In this document: one piece after another, positions 12,513-21,996 of the stretch | How the letters are laid out: each line of letters opens with the position of its first letter | Position numbering within the stretch: the first letter of the stretch is position 1 | Assembly: GCA_945878135.1 (NCBI GenBank) | Contig: CAMDUL010000009.1 | Span: forward strand, 1-64,000 | Source of the DNA: Chthoniobacter flavus | Lineage (GTDB): Bacteria > Verrucomicrobiota > Verrucomicrobiia > Chthoniobacterales > JACTMZ01 | Length of the DNA stretch: 64,000 nt | Reading direction: 5' to 3' | Notes under the pieces: generated by a model | The model's database searches: none | The model's input: the letters and a program-made list of their open reading frames with translations, nothing else | What the model was told of the DNA's origin: nothing | Made by a program: the position numbers and the translations under genes

Positions 12513-13108
12513 GGCTGAGGCGAAAGGCAAAGACGTTCGAGCAGAAGGTCGGCTTGGCGGGCGAGAGCCCCCAGAGTGCCGTTGTTCCAGACAACGGAAC
12601 CGGCACGACTCAGTTTTTCGTCCATCGGGAGCTGGCTGGCAAGCAAACCTTCGATGGTGGCCTGATCCAGGCCGCGCTCCTGCAAGCGCCTTCGTTGGAC
12701 GTCTGCCGAGGCGGCCACGGCCAAGGTGGCGTCGAAAAAGCGGTCGGCTCCCGTCTCGAAGAGCAGCGGGATATCGGCGAGGAAATCCCGGCCCGCATCC
12801 CGGCATCGCCCGGCCTGGTCCAACCAGCGGTGGCGCACTGCGGGGTGAAGGATAGCCTCAAGGCGGCGACGGGCGGCGGGGTCTGAGAAGACGAGGGCCC
12901 GCAGGGCCGGACGATGGACCGCGCCCGCCGGATCGAGCACACCGGGGCCGAACTCTGTGACCACCGCGGCGATGATTCCGGGATCCGCCGCGAGCAATTC
13001 GTGCACGCAGGCGTCCGCGTCGAAGGCTTCGAAGGCGTGGCGCCCGGCCAGGAGGCCGGCCAAGGTGGACTTGCCCGTGGCAGGACCGCCGGTCAGCGCG
13101 AGAAGCAT
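12509..13108 (-). CDS. coaE: Dephospho-CoA kinase
   Basis: Last step of coenzyme A synthesis: ATP-dependent 3'-phosphorylation of dephospho-CoA in the cytoplasm. At 199 residues it has the family length. The P-loop is LTGGPATGKSTLA at residues 5-17, followed by FDADACVHELL (the substrate-binding Asp) and the family segment LADIPLLFETG. The lid region is QRRRLQERGLDQATIEGLLASQ. It overlaps rho by four bases and follows the first-listed secretin gene by 48 bases, so it may be transcribed from the pilus-like operon upstream. Confidence 0.95.
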   Translation of the reverse strand: MLLALTGGPATGKSTLAGLLAGRHAFEAFDADACVHELLAADPGIIAAVVTEFGPGVLDPAGAVHRPALRALVFSDPAARRRLEAILHPAVRHRWLDQAGRCRDAGRDFLADIPLLFETGADRFFDATLAVAASADVQRRRLQERGLDQATIEGLLASQLPMDEKLSRAGSVVWNNGTLGALARQADLLLERLCLSPQP

Positions 13109-13156
13109 GGCGAATCGTGGGCCCGTGGCGGGCGGTGGAGCGCGGGACGCGCGGGT

Positions 13157-15799
13157 TTATTTCTGGCGGAATCCTTTGGCCGACATCGTGCCCGGCGGGG
13201 ACAGCTCGGGCGGCAAACCAAGGGGTTCGACGATCTCTTCCTGGTCGGAGTCATCTTCCGGGCGCAGCAATTGCCCGGCGGCATCCATGAGGCGCGCGGT
13301 GACAAAGACGATCAGGTTGCTCTTGATTTTCTGCTCAACCTCGGAGCGGAAGAGTCCGCCCGCGACCGGGATATCCCCGAGGATGGGGACCTTGTCGTTC
13401 ACCTTCTGGACGTCCTCGCGGATCAGGCCGCCCAAAGCCACGGTCTGGCCGTCCCAGATGCTGACATTGGTCGTGACTTTGCGCGTGCTGAAGATGGGTT
13501 GGTTGATGACGTTCTCGGTGAGGATGCGGGGGGTGGTGGGGGTGAAAATGTCCAGCAAGCTGGCAACTTCGTTGGCGGTGCCCGCGCCGGTGACAGCGAA
13601 ACTTTGGCCAAGAAACTGACGGCTCGGCACGCTGATGGGAGATCCGTAGTTGATGAAACCGTCGAAGTCGACTACTTCGGGGCTCAGCGTGAGGTCGATG
13701 GTGTAGCCGTCCGGACCGATCTGCGGTTCGACCTCCAAGGTGACCCCGAGGTTGCGCGTGGTGAAGTCGGTGGGGAAGCTTGGGGTGACCACCGGATCGC
13801 TCGCCACGGCATTGCCCGTGACCACCGCGGAGCCGCCACCGCTGTCTTGCGGCACCTGAGGCGGTTCGAATTCCTGCGGGTAAGGGAACTCGCGGCTGAT
13901 GCTGATGGTGGCCTTCTGCCCGCTCTTGGTTGTGACCTTCGGTGCGGCCATCAAGTCGAAGCCCTTTTTCTGGTTGAGGGCGCGGATCACGAGTTGGAAC
14001 TGCGGGTTGGTGAAGACACCCGCGATGGAGAAGATGCCCGGTGCCGGGCCGCCGGTGGCGGCCACGCCCAGGTTTCTCGAGATGAGGCCGTTGAGACTGT
14101 TGACGGAGAGAGCCGAGTTTGCAGCGGTGCCACTGCCGGTGCGGAGGCCGGAGGTGAGGGCGGTTCCGCCCACAGCGGCGCCGGTGGCGGGATTGACGAA
14201 GGGGTAGGCACTGGGGTCCCCGATAATTTCGCCACCTCCGCCGTAAACGCCCGAGCCTCCGATGGAAAAGGGACCGAGCGACCAGTCAAAGCCGAGCTCC
14301 TTCAGGTTGTCCTGGGTCACCTCGACAAATTTGGCCTCGATTTCCACTTGGGTGGGTTGCTCGCCCATGGCGGCGTCGACGAGAGACTCAATCAGGTCGA
14401 GATTGGATGCGGTATTGCGCACGACCAAGCGGCTGCTGCCCGCGCTGAAGTTGGCGCTGGCTCCGGGAGGAAATTCGACGCCCTGCGACTCGAGAAAGTC
14501 CCTCGCGTTCTGTCGAGCGGCCAGTTTCGGGCCACCTGCTTCTTCCCCGCCCCGGCCTGCCACCGCGACCGGTTCAGCAGTCGCACCTCCACCTGTGCCC
14601 GTGATGAAGCCGGGGGGCACCTTGAATTCGCGCTGCTCGAGGGTGTCGGTCGGTTCGGACAACGGGACGATGGACACGGCGAAGGGCTCGACCTTGACCT
14701 TGAGTCCGGCCAGCGTGGCAACGTAGCGGAGCGCTTCGTAGAGCGGGACATTGGTCAGGTTGAGCGTGACTCGGGCGTCGGCCGGGGCGGCTGCCGCGGC
14801 CACCGGTTGTCCGAACTCATCGGTCTCCGCCGCCGCGGCGGGGGCCCCGGCCGGCAGTTTGAGGACGATGTTGATGCCCGTCTGTTCGCCTTCGGTGTCG
14901 CCGGGCGTGTCCAAGGCGCGGCTTTGCTGCTGGAGGAAACTGACGGCTTGCCGGATGGAGGCGTCGCGCAGGTCGATTTTCGGCACGATGATCCGGTTGA
15001 GCCGGGCAATCATCATCTCGGTGCCGCGGCGTTCGTCCTGCAGGGCCGAGGAGTCTGTGGTGCGGGCCTCGACGAAACGGCGTTTGGGCCGTTCCCAGGC
15101 CTTCTCGACCTGCCAGAGCATGCGCGAACGGGTCTCGTTGTAGGCGCTGTCATAATAGCGCTGCTTGCCCAGTTCGACCTGCTCCATGCCGCGAAAAGCA
15201 GCTGCGTTGTATTTGTCGACGGCCAGAACCTGCTGGTAACGCTTTTGCGCCAAATCGAAGCGTCCCGAATCGTAGAATCCCGTTGCTTCGTTGAGCAGGC
15301 GCTCGACCTCGGACTGGTCGGCGGCGAACTCCGGGGTGATCGTTTTGTTGAAGTAGTCGGGCTGGTCGAGGCGGTCGAGAAAGACCGCGGCGGGGCGGTA
15401 GCCGGGATTGTAGCGCGGCTCGAGGACCTCGCGGGCCACGGCGGCGGCCCGGGCATACTCGCCTTGGCTGACGAGGTATTCCGCGTAGCGCACCGAGAGT
15501 GAGGAGAAGCGTGAAATGGCGCGTGACCGCAAACCGCGGGCCGTCGATCCATCGGGCACAAGGTCAGCCGCCCTCTTGGCCGACTCGTAGGCTCCCTCGA
15601 TATTGTTCTGGCGCAGCTGCGCTTCGCTGGCTTGGAGGGCCTCCTGGGCGAGGACGACGTCTTCCTGTCGCCGGGTGATTTCGCGGTCGGCCTGCGACTC
15701 GAGCGGACCGGCGTACGAATCGCCTCCGGACCCCGCGGTCAGAACGGGAGCCGAAGCAATGGCGAGGTGGAGGGCCAGCAGGGGCGCGCGAAAGTTCAT
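13157..15799 (-). CDS. Secretin (PilQ/GspD-like, Amuc_1098-type), downstream copy
   Basis: Outer-membrane secretin, 880 residues from the ATG at 15799, which opens MNFRAPLLALHLAIA, a signal peptide. Residues about 25-280 are helical TPR-like repeats (EAQLRQNNIEGAYESAKRAA; YNAAAFRGMEQVELG). A short N-type domain follows (ASIRQAVSFLQQQ). The C-terminal secretin domain contains FSIAGVFTNPQFQLVIRALN, WDGQTVALGGLIREDV and the diagnostic VPILGDIPVAGGLFR. It is a tandem paralogue of the gene immediately upstream, from which it is separated by only four bases. It has an extra segment of about 35 residues (VPSRQFLGQ onward) that the other copy lacks. Confidence 0.92.
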   Translation of the reverse strand: MNFRAPLLALHLAIASAPVLTAGSGGDSYAGPLESQADREITRRQEDVVLAQEALQASEAQLRQNNIEGAYESAKRAADLVPDGSTARGLRSRAISRFSSLSVRYAEYLVSQGEYARAAAVAREVLEPRYNPGYRPAAVFLDRLDQPDYFNKTITPEFAADQSEVERLLNEATGFYDSGRFDLAQKRYQQVLAVDKYNAAAFRGMEQVELGKQRYYDSAYNETRSRMLWQVEKAWERPKRRFVEARTTDSSALQDERRGTEMMIARLNRIIVPKIDLRDASIRQAVSFLQQQSRALDTPGDTEGEQTGINIVLKLPAGAPAAAAETDEFGQPVAAAAAPADARVTLNLTNVPLYEALRYVATLAGLKVKVEPFAVSIVPLSEPTDTLEQREFKVPPGFITGTGGGATAEPVAVAGRGGEEAGGPKLAARQNARDFLESQGVEFPPGASANFSAGSSRLVVRNTASNLDLIESLVDAAMGEQPTQVEIEAKFVEVTQDNLKELGFDWSLGPFSIGGSGVYGGGGEIIGDPSAYPFVNPATGAAVGGTALTSGLRTGSGTAANSALSVNSLNGLISRNLGVAATGGPAPGIFSIAGVFTNPQFQLVIRALNQKKGFDLMAAPKVTTKSGQKATISISREFPYPQEFEPPQVPQDSGGGSAVVTGNAVASDPVVTPSFPTDFTTRNLGVTLEVEPQIGPDGYTIDLTLSPEVVDFDGFINYGSPISVPSRQFLGQSFAVTGAGTANEVASLLDIFTPTTPRILTENVINQPIFSTRKVTTNVSIWDGQTVALGGLIREDVQKVNDKVPILGDIPVAGGLFRSEVEQKIKSNLIVFVTARLMDAAGQLLRPEDDSDQEEIVEPLGLPPELSPPGTMSAKGFRQK

Positions 15800-15803
15800 G
15801 GTG

Positions 15804-18266
15804 TCAGGGGAGCGGAGGCTCGATCGGGGCGGCGTCGGGAACATCAAGGGGCAGTTCGTCCATGGTCTCCGCCGCGAAGTCCTGTTGGGCGAGGGCCATG
15901 GGTTGGCCGGCGGGGTCCATCAGCGTGGCGGTGACGAAAATGATCAGGTTTCGCTTGATATGCTGGTCGGCCTGCGACCGGAAAAGGCCTCCGACCAGCG
16001 GGACGTCGCCGAGGAGCGGGGTCTTGTCGTTCACCTTCTGCACATCCTCGCGCATGAGCCCGCCGAGGGCGACCGTCTGGCCGTCATAGATGCTGACGGA
16101 AGTCTCGACCTTGCGCTGGCTGAAGACGGGATAGTTGATGACGTTTTCGGTGACGACGACACCTTGGTTGAAGATGGGGCTGCCGTAGTTGATGAAGCCT
16201 TCGAATTCCGTGACCTCGGGCAGAAGGCGCAGGTCGATCGTGTAGTTGTCCGCGCCGACTGTCGGTTCGACCTCGAGCCGGACGCCGACCGGCTTCATGG
16301 TGAAGGACGTGGGGGTGGCCGGGGTGATCGGCTGGGTGCCGAAACCGGTTTCCTGCGGAATCTGCGGCGGTTCGTATTCCTCGGGATAGCGGAACTCCCT
16401 GATCACTTCCACGGTGGCCGAAGAGCCGCTTTTGGTCGTGACTTTCGGGGCGGAGAGCACGTCGATGCCCTTTTTCTGGTTGAGGGCGCGCAGGACGACT
16501 TGGAACTGCGGGTTGGTGAAAATGCCGGCCATGGACAGGATGCCGGCGGCGGGCGCCGTGAGGGGGTTGCCGAGGAGGAGGGCATCGAGGGCGTTTGCCG
16601 CGATGGCGGTGCCGCCCGTGCGGTTGCCGGCCGTGAGCGGTCCGCCGAAAGGCGGACCAGCCACCGGCGTGGTGGTGCCGGGATAGAGGAAAGGGTAGTA
16701 GCCTGAGTTGCCCGCGGCGGGGGTCAAGGCATTGAACTGGTTTCCCACCGTGCCGCCGCCGGCGTAGACGCCGGAGCCGCCGCCGAGGGCCAACTGGCCG
16801 AGCAACCAGTCGAAGCCGAGTTCTTTGAGATTGCGTTGCGAGACCTCGACAAACTTCGACTCGATCTCGACTTGCGAGGGGACGGCGCCGGTGGCGTTTT
16901 CCACCAGGGCATCGACCAGGTCGAGATTCTCCTGGGTGTTGCGGACGATGAGACGGCTGCTGCTGGCCAGGAAGTTGGCGCTGGCGCCGACCGGGAACTG
17001 CACGCCTTGTCCTTCGAGGAAGTCTTTGGCGCCGCTGCTGACCACGGTGTCGCCGCCGGTGTCGGCACCGGCCCCGCCGCCGGCGGGCAGGCTGGTGATG
17101 AAGCCCGGGGGCACGCGGTATTCCTTGGTGATGAGCGTGTCGGTCGGTTCGCTGATCGGCACGATGAGAACGGCGTAGGGCTCGACCTTGATTTTGAGGT
17201 TGGCCAAGCGGGTGATGTAGTCGAGCGCTTCGCGCAGCGGGATATTGGCGAGGTCGATGGTGATGGTCTGCGAAGCGGCCGCGGAGTCCAGTTTCAGCAC
17301 GATGTTGACCCCGCGGTCGCCGTCCGCCGGGTTTCTATCCTGCTGGGCGGAGACATTGCGCAGGTATTCGATGGCCTCGCGCACGGTGGCGTCGGTGAAG
17401 TTGAGCCGAGGGATGAGGATCTCGTCGAGTTTGCGGTTGACCGACTGCGTGCCGCGGCTGGTCAGGACGGGCTGCTCGAGCACGGCGGCGGGGCCGAGAT
17501 CGGCGCGTTTGACCGGAGTTTCCCACGCCTTGTCGACCTCGGTGATCATGGCCGCCCGCGTGTCATTGTAGGCGGCGTCAGCCACGCGGGTGCGGGCCAA
17601 GTTGACCTGTTCCATGCCCCGTCGAGCCGCGATGTTGTAGCGGTCGAGGCGCAAGACTTCCTCGTATTTGCGGAAGGCTTCGTCGAACCGCGCGGAATCG
17701 TAAAGACCTTGGGCGTCGAGGAGCAGCTTTTTGACTTCCTCGACTTTGCTGACGAAGCCCGGAGTGACCGTCTTGTTGAAGTAGTCGGGCGCCTCGAGGC
17801 GGGCGAGGAGGCGCTGGGCGGGCTTGTAATTCGGGTTGTATTGCGGCTGGAGCAGCACCTGGACGGTGGTCTCGGCGTCTTCCCAGCGACCTTCGGCGAT
17901 GCGTTGCTCGGCCAGTCCCATGACCGCTTTGGAGAAACCGTCGAGGGCGATGGCGCGCAGGTGGCGGACATTGGGCGCATCGGGCAGGGAGTCGACGGCC
18001 GCCTTGTATTGCGCGTAGGCCGTTTCGTATTCGCGGCGCATCAGCGCTTCCGAGCCCCGTGCCATGGCTTGGGGCGCGTATTCCTCGGCCAGGCGCATGC
18101 GCTTGGCGATTTCAAACTCGGCCTGCGCTTCGACCCCGGACATGGCCGCGGCACCGCCACCGGGCCCGGCGGTGAGGTGGGAAAAGGGGAGGCCAAGGGC
18201 CAGAGAGGACAGGGCGGCCTGCCGCCAGCGGGGCGGCAGAGAGCGGGTGGTTCGCAGGGGATGCAT
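15804..18266 (-). CDS. Secretin (PilQ/GspD-like, Amuc_1098-type), upstream copy
   Basis: Outer-membrane secretin of 820 residues with a basic N-terminus and hydrophobic stretch (ALSSLALGLPFSHLTA) as signal peptide. The architecture matches its neighbour: TPR-like repeats to about residue 270, an N-domain around TVREAIEYLRN, a secretin-type KFVEVSQRNLKELGFDW segment, and the terminal TPLLGDVPLVGGLFR with FVTATLMD. Its first codon overlaps the stop of the calcium-loop gene by one base. Secretins assemble as 12-15-mers, so two coexpressed paralogues could form separate or mixed rings; the sequence does not say which. Confidence 0.92.
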   Translation of the reverse strand: MHPLRTTRSLPPRWRQAALSSLALGLPFSHLTAGPGGGAAAMSGVEAQAEFEIAKRMRLAEEYAPQAMARGSEALMRREYETAYAQYKAAVDSLPDAPNVRHLRAIALDGFSKAVMGLAEQRIAEGRWEDAETTVQVLLQPQYNPNYKPAQRLLARLEAPDYFNKTVTPGFVSKVEEVKKLLLDAQGLYDSARFDEAFRKYEEVLRLDRYNIAARRGMEQVNLARTRVADAAYNDTRAAMITEVDKAWETPVKRADLGPAAVLEQPVLTSRGTQSVNRKLDEILIPRLNFTDATVREAIEYLRNVSAQQDRNPADGDRGVNIVLKLDSAAASQTITIDLANIPLREALDYITRLANLKIKVEPYAVLIVPISEPTDTLITKEYRVPPGFITSLPAGGGAGADTGGDTVVSSGAKDFLEGQGVQFPVGASANFLASSSRLIVRNTQENLDLVDALVENATGAVPSQVEIESKFVEVSQRNLKELGFDWLLGQLALGGGSGVYAGGGTVGNQFNALTPAAGNSGYYPFLYPGTTTPVAGPPFGGPLTAGNRTGGTAIAANALDALLLGNPLTAPAAGILSMAGIFTNPQFQVVLRALNQKKGIDVLSAPKVTTKSGSSATVEVIREFRYPEEYEPPQIPQETGFGTQPITPATPTSFTMKPVGVRLEVEPTVGADNYTIDLRLLPEVTEFEGFINYGSPIFNQGVVVTENVINYPVFSQRKVETSVSIYDGQTVALGGLMREDVQKVNDKTPLLGDVPLVGGLFRSQADQHIKRNLIIFVTATLMDPAGQPMALAQQDFAAETMDELPLDVPDAAPIEPPLP

Positions 18267-19306
18267 TACTGGATGGTAGGTTCAGACGGCACCTCGGCAG
18301 CTGATGCGGCGCCTTGGAAGGGAACCTCGTGCTGCTCGGCAGTTTGCAGGTTTTCGATGATGGCTTTTTCCTCTGTGACGTCAACCAGTTTGTAGGAGTC
18401 CGCATCGCCGACTTTGAAGGTCTCCCCGGAGCGCACTTGGTAGGTCGTCCCGCCGCTGCGGGTGTCGAGCAAAGTGGCGAGCGAATAGGGCGAATCTTTG
18501 ACCTCGCCTTTGCGCAATTCGATTTCCTTGCCGTCGGCCGTATTGCGCAAAAAGGCGACCGGGACCTCCTCCTCGACATTGGTGGTCGGATTGAATTGCT
18601 TGCGCAGTTCGGCGCGCTCGAATTTGAGCGGCGTCGGTTGCTCGGATTCTTTGCCGTCCGCCCCGCGGTCGGCAAGGACGATGGCATCTCCTTGGCGGTA
18701 GAAGCGGGTTGATCCGGACAATTCCGACGGATTTCCTTCGCTGATCGTGTTGATCGAGACCTCCTCCACGGAACCGGTGGGCAAGCTCATGAATTTGACC
18801 CTGAGTTGGTCGATCTTGGTGGCGGTGAGCCGCAATTTCGTCCAGAGGGCGGGCTTGGAGGCGGGGTCGCGCGGATTGGTTTTGGCCCGGAATTCCTCGA
18901 GGTTGGAAAAACCATCGCCGTCGGCGTCCGCATCGGGCAGGCGGGGGTCGGTGTAGTCGAGATTGTTTTCCAGAATCCACGCGTTGGCGATGCCGGGGAA
19001 AAGTTCCTCCCCGCTCTCCAGAATGTCGACGAGGCGGCCTTCGCGCAGGAGGTAGATCCGGCTGATGAAGAGGGGATGACCGGCATCTTGCCACGTCGGT
19101 TGCTTTTCTTTCCCGCCGTGGTCGGCGCGTAGCAGGGTGATTTTTTCGTCTGCGGCGAACGGTTCGCCCGTGGTGGGGATCTCGGGTGGCGTGAACTTTT
19201 CGCCGAGTCCGGCCGCATTGAGCGCGGCGAAGACCGCCACGCCGGCCAAGAGCAACCCGGCGGCAGCGAGCAGGTAGCGATCGTAGTGGGCTTTGATTTG
19301 GTCCAT
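18266..19306 (-). CDS. Amuc_1099-like envelope protein with calcium-loop motif, possible PilP analogue
   Basis: 346 residues with one N-terminal TM (LLAAAGLLLAGVAVFAALNA, residues 12-31) and a large periplasmic part. Residues about 126-138 contain DADADGDGFSNLEEF, the Dx-Dx-DG loop of thrombospondin type 3 or EF-hand-like calcium sites. The C-terminal 50 residues are beta-rich (YQVRSGETFKVGDADSYKL). Position and size fit Amuc_1099 of Akkermansia. Lying between the PilO-like gene and the secretins, it holds the place of pilP in pilMNOPQ operons, so a link between inner-membrane complex and secretin is inferred, not shown. Confidence 0.8.
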   Translation of the reverse strand: MDQIKAHYDRYLLAAAGLLLAGVAVFAALNAAGLGEKFTPPEIPTTGEPFAADEKITLLRADHGGKEKQPTWQDAGHPLFISRIYLLREGRLVDILESGEELFPGIANAWILENNLDYTDPRLPDADADGDGFSNLEEFRAKTNPRDPASKPALWTKLRLTATKIDQLRVKFMSLPTGSVEEVSINTISEGNPSELSGSTRFYRQGDAIVLADRGADGKESEQPTPLKFERAELRKQFNPTTNVEEEVPVAFLRNTADGKEIELRKGEVKDSPYSLATLLDTRSGGTTYQVRSGETFKVGDADSYKLVDVTEEKAIIENLQTAEQHEVPFQGAASAAEVPSEPTIQ

Positions 19307-19311
19307 GGGCG

Positions 19312-20205
19312 TCAGTGGCCGGCGGAAACCGAGGCCAGTTGGAGGTTGACCACGGCCAACTCGCGGCCGAGCACGGGTTTGATCGCGCCGCTGACCTCCG
19401 GTTCACCGGCTTCGGCCACGGGTTCTTCCCCGCTGGCCGGTTCGCCCTCGGCGGTCTTCGACGGGCCGGCGGGAGCGGAGTTGGTCACGGCGAGCTGGCG
19501 GATGAAAACCGGAGGCTCGACCTCGAGCAGGCGGTTGAAGGCGGTCCGGAAGGAGGCCTGATCGGCGGAGAAGTTCACGTCAAAGGGAGCCAGCACCAAG
19601 TCGGGCAAGGGCTTGTCCTTGCCCTTGGATCCGTCCTTCTTCTTTTTGTCGCTTCCCCCGTCGTCCGGGGCTGGGTTCTCGGCCGCAAGAGGTTGACGAA
19701 CGATGGAGGTGATCTCGCGGGCCTTGGCCTCGACCAGAATCGAAGCGACGGCATGGATCGACTTGAGTTGCAGCGCGAGCGGTCCGGCGGCCGCCGCGGC
19801 GGGCGGTTGCGCCTCGTATGACTCGAAGCCGAGATAAAAATCCTCACCCAAGGTCACGCCGCCGGCTGCGGCGCGGGAGACAATGTCGTTGACCATTTCC
19901 CGCAATTGATCCTGGAACTCCTGGGGCGTCACCGTGGGCATTTCCGTGGCGAAGCCCTTGCCGATTTCCCCGAGGATGGTGCGGGCCTGCTCGAGTTCCT
20001 CGCGGACAAGACGCACGTTTTCCTCGTTGGGGAAAGGTTTGTCCGCCTGCAGCGATTCGAGGGCCATTTTCTGCTCTTCGAATCTGGCTTCTTCCGCCGC
20101 GAAACGGCCCTGTGCGCCGTAAAGGTAGTAGCCTGCGGCGGCGGCCAGGACCGCGGTGATCGCGGCGAGGGCGCCGGTGAATGGGTTGCGTTTGAACCAG
20201 TCCAT
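19312..20205 (-). CDS. Amuc_1100-like pilus-cluster protein, PilO-like topology
   Basis: 297 residues with a short cytoplasmic MDWFKRNPF, a TM at about 10-29, a coiled-coil region (RFEEQKMALESLQADK to VREELEQARTIL) and a periplasmic alpha/beta part. A charged low-complexity linker, DKKKKDGSKGKDK, lies near residue 195. This is the arrangement of PilO/GspM proteins and of Akkermansia Amuc_1100, an outer-surface-associated protein reported to affect host barrier and metabolism. The TGA stop of the PilM-N gene overlaps its ATG by one base. The equivalence rests on order, size and topology. Confidence 0.8.
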   Translation of the reverse strand: MDWFKRNPFTGALAAITAVLAAAAGYYLYGAQGRFAAEEARFEEQKMALESLQADKPFPNEENVRLVREELEQARTILGEIGKGFATEMPTVTPQEFQDQLREMVNDIVSRAAAGGVTLGEDFYLGFESYEAQPPAAAAAGPLALQLKSIHAVASILVEAKAREITSIVRQPLAAENPAPDDGGSDKKKKDGSKGKDKPLPDLVLAPFDVNFSADQASFRTAFNRLLEVEPPVFIRQLAVTNSAPAGPSKTAEGEPASGEEPVAEAGEPEVSGAIKPVLGRELAVVNLQLASVSAGH

Positions 20206-21962
20206 CAGAGTGGGATCGGCCGCGCGAGCGGCAGCAGGAGTTTGAAGTCGTAGGCCCAGGCCTCGCCACTTTGGGTCGCGCGCATTTGGACCACGTCCGC
20301 TTTGTTCTCGGGATTGATGCCGAAAACCGGTGACCCCGCCAGGGCTTCGACAAACTCGTCGACCACGGCGGGACCGTCGTCATTTTCCAGATAAAGACCG
20401 TCGATCATCAGCGCCGAGACTTCCGCCGGGGCCGGTCCCTTTTCCCCGTCCCCTTCGCCGCCGGAGGTCTTCTCCGCACCCGTCCAAGCGGCTCCGCCCT
20501 TCTCGGACGGTTCGAGCGGTTGGCCCCCGACGACGGGACGCAAACGGGTGAGCCAGATATTGCGGGCGGGCAGTTTGCCGCCCAGTTCGTTGACCACCGC
20601 GGCCCACGCCGTGCGCAGGGCCGGGGCGGCCGCCAGATCGGAGGCCTCTTCCATCAGTTGCCGACGCTCCGAGGCCAATTGATCGAGTTCCGCCTTGTGG
20701 CCCTCCAGAGTGGCTGCCTGCCCGGCGGTCTCTTCGTTGAGTGCGGCGACCCGCTGGGCCGCCCGGTCGTAATAGAGACCGGCGACGGCCAGGGCGCCGA
20801 CCAAAGCGGCGGCGGCCGCGGCGAGGAAGGGGCGGCGGCGTTGATCGGCTTCGGCCCGCTCGAGGGAAGGGGCCTTGAGGCCGATTTCCAGCGGGCAATC
20901 CCCCAGCAGGAGATGCAAGGCGGCTCCGGTGCACTCCCCGAGGGAGTGCGCCTCGGAGGGCAGGCGGGCGGTATCGACGCCGGGGCCGATGCCGACGCGG
21001 CGCAACGGATTGAAAAACTCGACCGGAAGGGACAGCTTCTCGTTGAAGAATTCCAGCGTGTAGGGCAGCGACACGCCGCCGCCGGCGAGGTAAACGCGCA
21101 TGGGCGCGGCGCCCTGCTGGCTCGTGCGGTAGAAAGTGATGGAGCGCGTGATTTCGTTGTGCACGCGTGTCATGACGGTCCGTGCGATCTTGGCCGCCTC
21201 GGCGGCTTCGGCATCCTTCGCGCCCGCGTAGTTGCCCGGGGGAGGGATCACCGCTTCGGAGCACTTGTATGCCTCGACCTCCATGAAGCTGCGGCCCTCG
21301 AACTTTTTCTGCAGGGCCGCGCTGATCGAATTGCCACCCACCGGGAGGGTCCGGATGAAGAACTGGTCGCCCTCGACAAAGATAAGGTTGGTGGCCCTGG
21401 CGCCAATGTCGATCAGCAACGAGCAACCCTCGGCTTCCGGGTAATTGAACCGGAAGGCGTTGTAGAGTGCGACCGGGGAGGTTTCGATCAAGGACGGGGT
21501 CAGTCCGGCGCCCGACAAGGCCTCGACGGTGGCCTCGAGTTGGTCCCGTTTGGTGGCAAGAATGACGGCGCCCATCGTTTCGCCGTCGCCGTCGGGCAGC
21601 ACTTGGTAGCCCCAGGAGACTTCTTCGATCGGGTAAGGCACGTTCTGCTGAGCCTCGAAATGCAGGACCCCGGCGACTTGTCCGGCATCGACCCGCGGAA
21701 TCCGGACAAAGCGTGTGAAGACGCCCTGCGAGGGAATGGCGCAAGCCACCGCACCGTTTTTCCAACCGGCAGCAGACTTGAGCTCGGTCAGGGCGATCTT
21801 CAGTTGTCCCGGACGGCTGCCATCCGCCGCCGGGTCGGCCAGCAGACCGTTGCGGGCGTAACCGGTGAGGGTCAGCCCGTCGGCCCCGGCACGCTCGAAG
21901 ACGGCCAAGGTGACCGTTTGCATGCCGAGATTGATGGCGGCGACGCGGGTGGGTGCGCTCAT
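20205..21962 (-). CDS. pilM: PilM-PilN fusion-like type IV pilus assembly protein (Amuc_1101-like)
   Basis: 585 residues, much longer than a usual PilM of about 350. Residues 1-370 are an actin-like PilM fold: NLGMQTVTLAVFER at the start, IGARATNLIFVEGDQFFIRT in the centre, and VYLAGGGVSLPYTLEFFN for the adenosine site. From about residue 385 there is a TM helix (FLAAAAAALVGALAVAGLYY), then a coiled coil (ALNEETAGQAATLEGHKAEL) and a C-terminal alpha/beta domain, the layout of PilN. The protein would join the cytoplasmic ring to the inner-membrane complex. No pilB, pilC or pilT is in the window. Confidence 0.87.
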   Translation of the reverse strand: MSAPTRVAAINLGMQTVTLAVFERAGADGLTLTGYARNGLLADPAADGSRPGQLKIALTELKSAAGWKNGAVACAIPSQGVFTRFVRIPRVDAGQVAGVLHFEAQQNVPYPIEEVSWGYQVLPDGDGETMGAVILATKRDQLEATVEALSGAGLTPSLIETSPVALYNAFRFNYPEAEGCSLLIDIGARATNLIFVEGDQFFIRTLPVGGNSISAALQKKFEGRSFMEVEAYKCSEAVIPPPGNYAGAKDAEAAEAAKIARTVMTRVHNEITRSITFYRTSQQGAAPMRVYLAGGGVSLPYTLEFFNEKLSLPVEFFNPLRRVGIGPGVDTARLPSEAHSLGECTGAALHLLLGDCPLEIGLKAPSLERAEADQRRRPFLAAAAAALVGALAVAGLYYDRAAQRVAALNEETAGQAATLEGHKAELDQLASERRQLMEEASDLAAAPALRTAWAAVVNELGGKLPARNIWLTRLRPVVGGQPLEPSEKGGAAWTGAEKTSGGEGDGEKGPAPAEVSALMIDGLYLENDDGPAVVDEFVEALAGSPVFGINPENKADVVQMRATQSGEAWAYDFKLLLPLARPIPL

Positions 21963-21996
21963 GGGGAAACGGGCAGGGAAAGAAGAAACAGCCGGG

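Noticed and set aside
12914-15502. 862-codon plus-strand open frame antisense to the secretin gene
   Set aside because: The secretin on the minus strand has a complete architecture; the antisense product shows no signal or motif.
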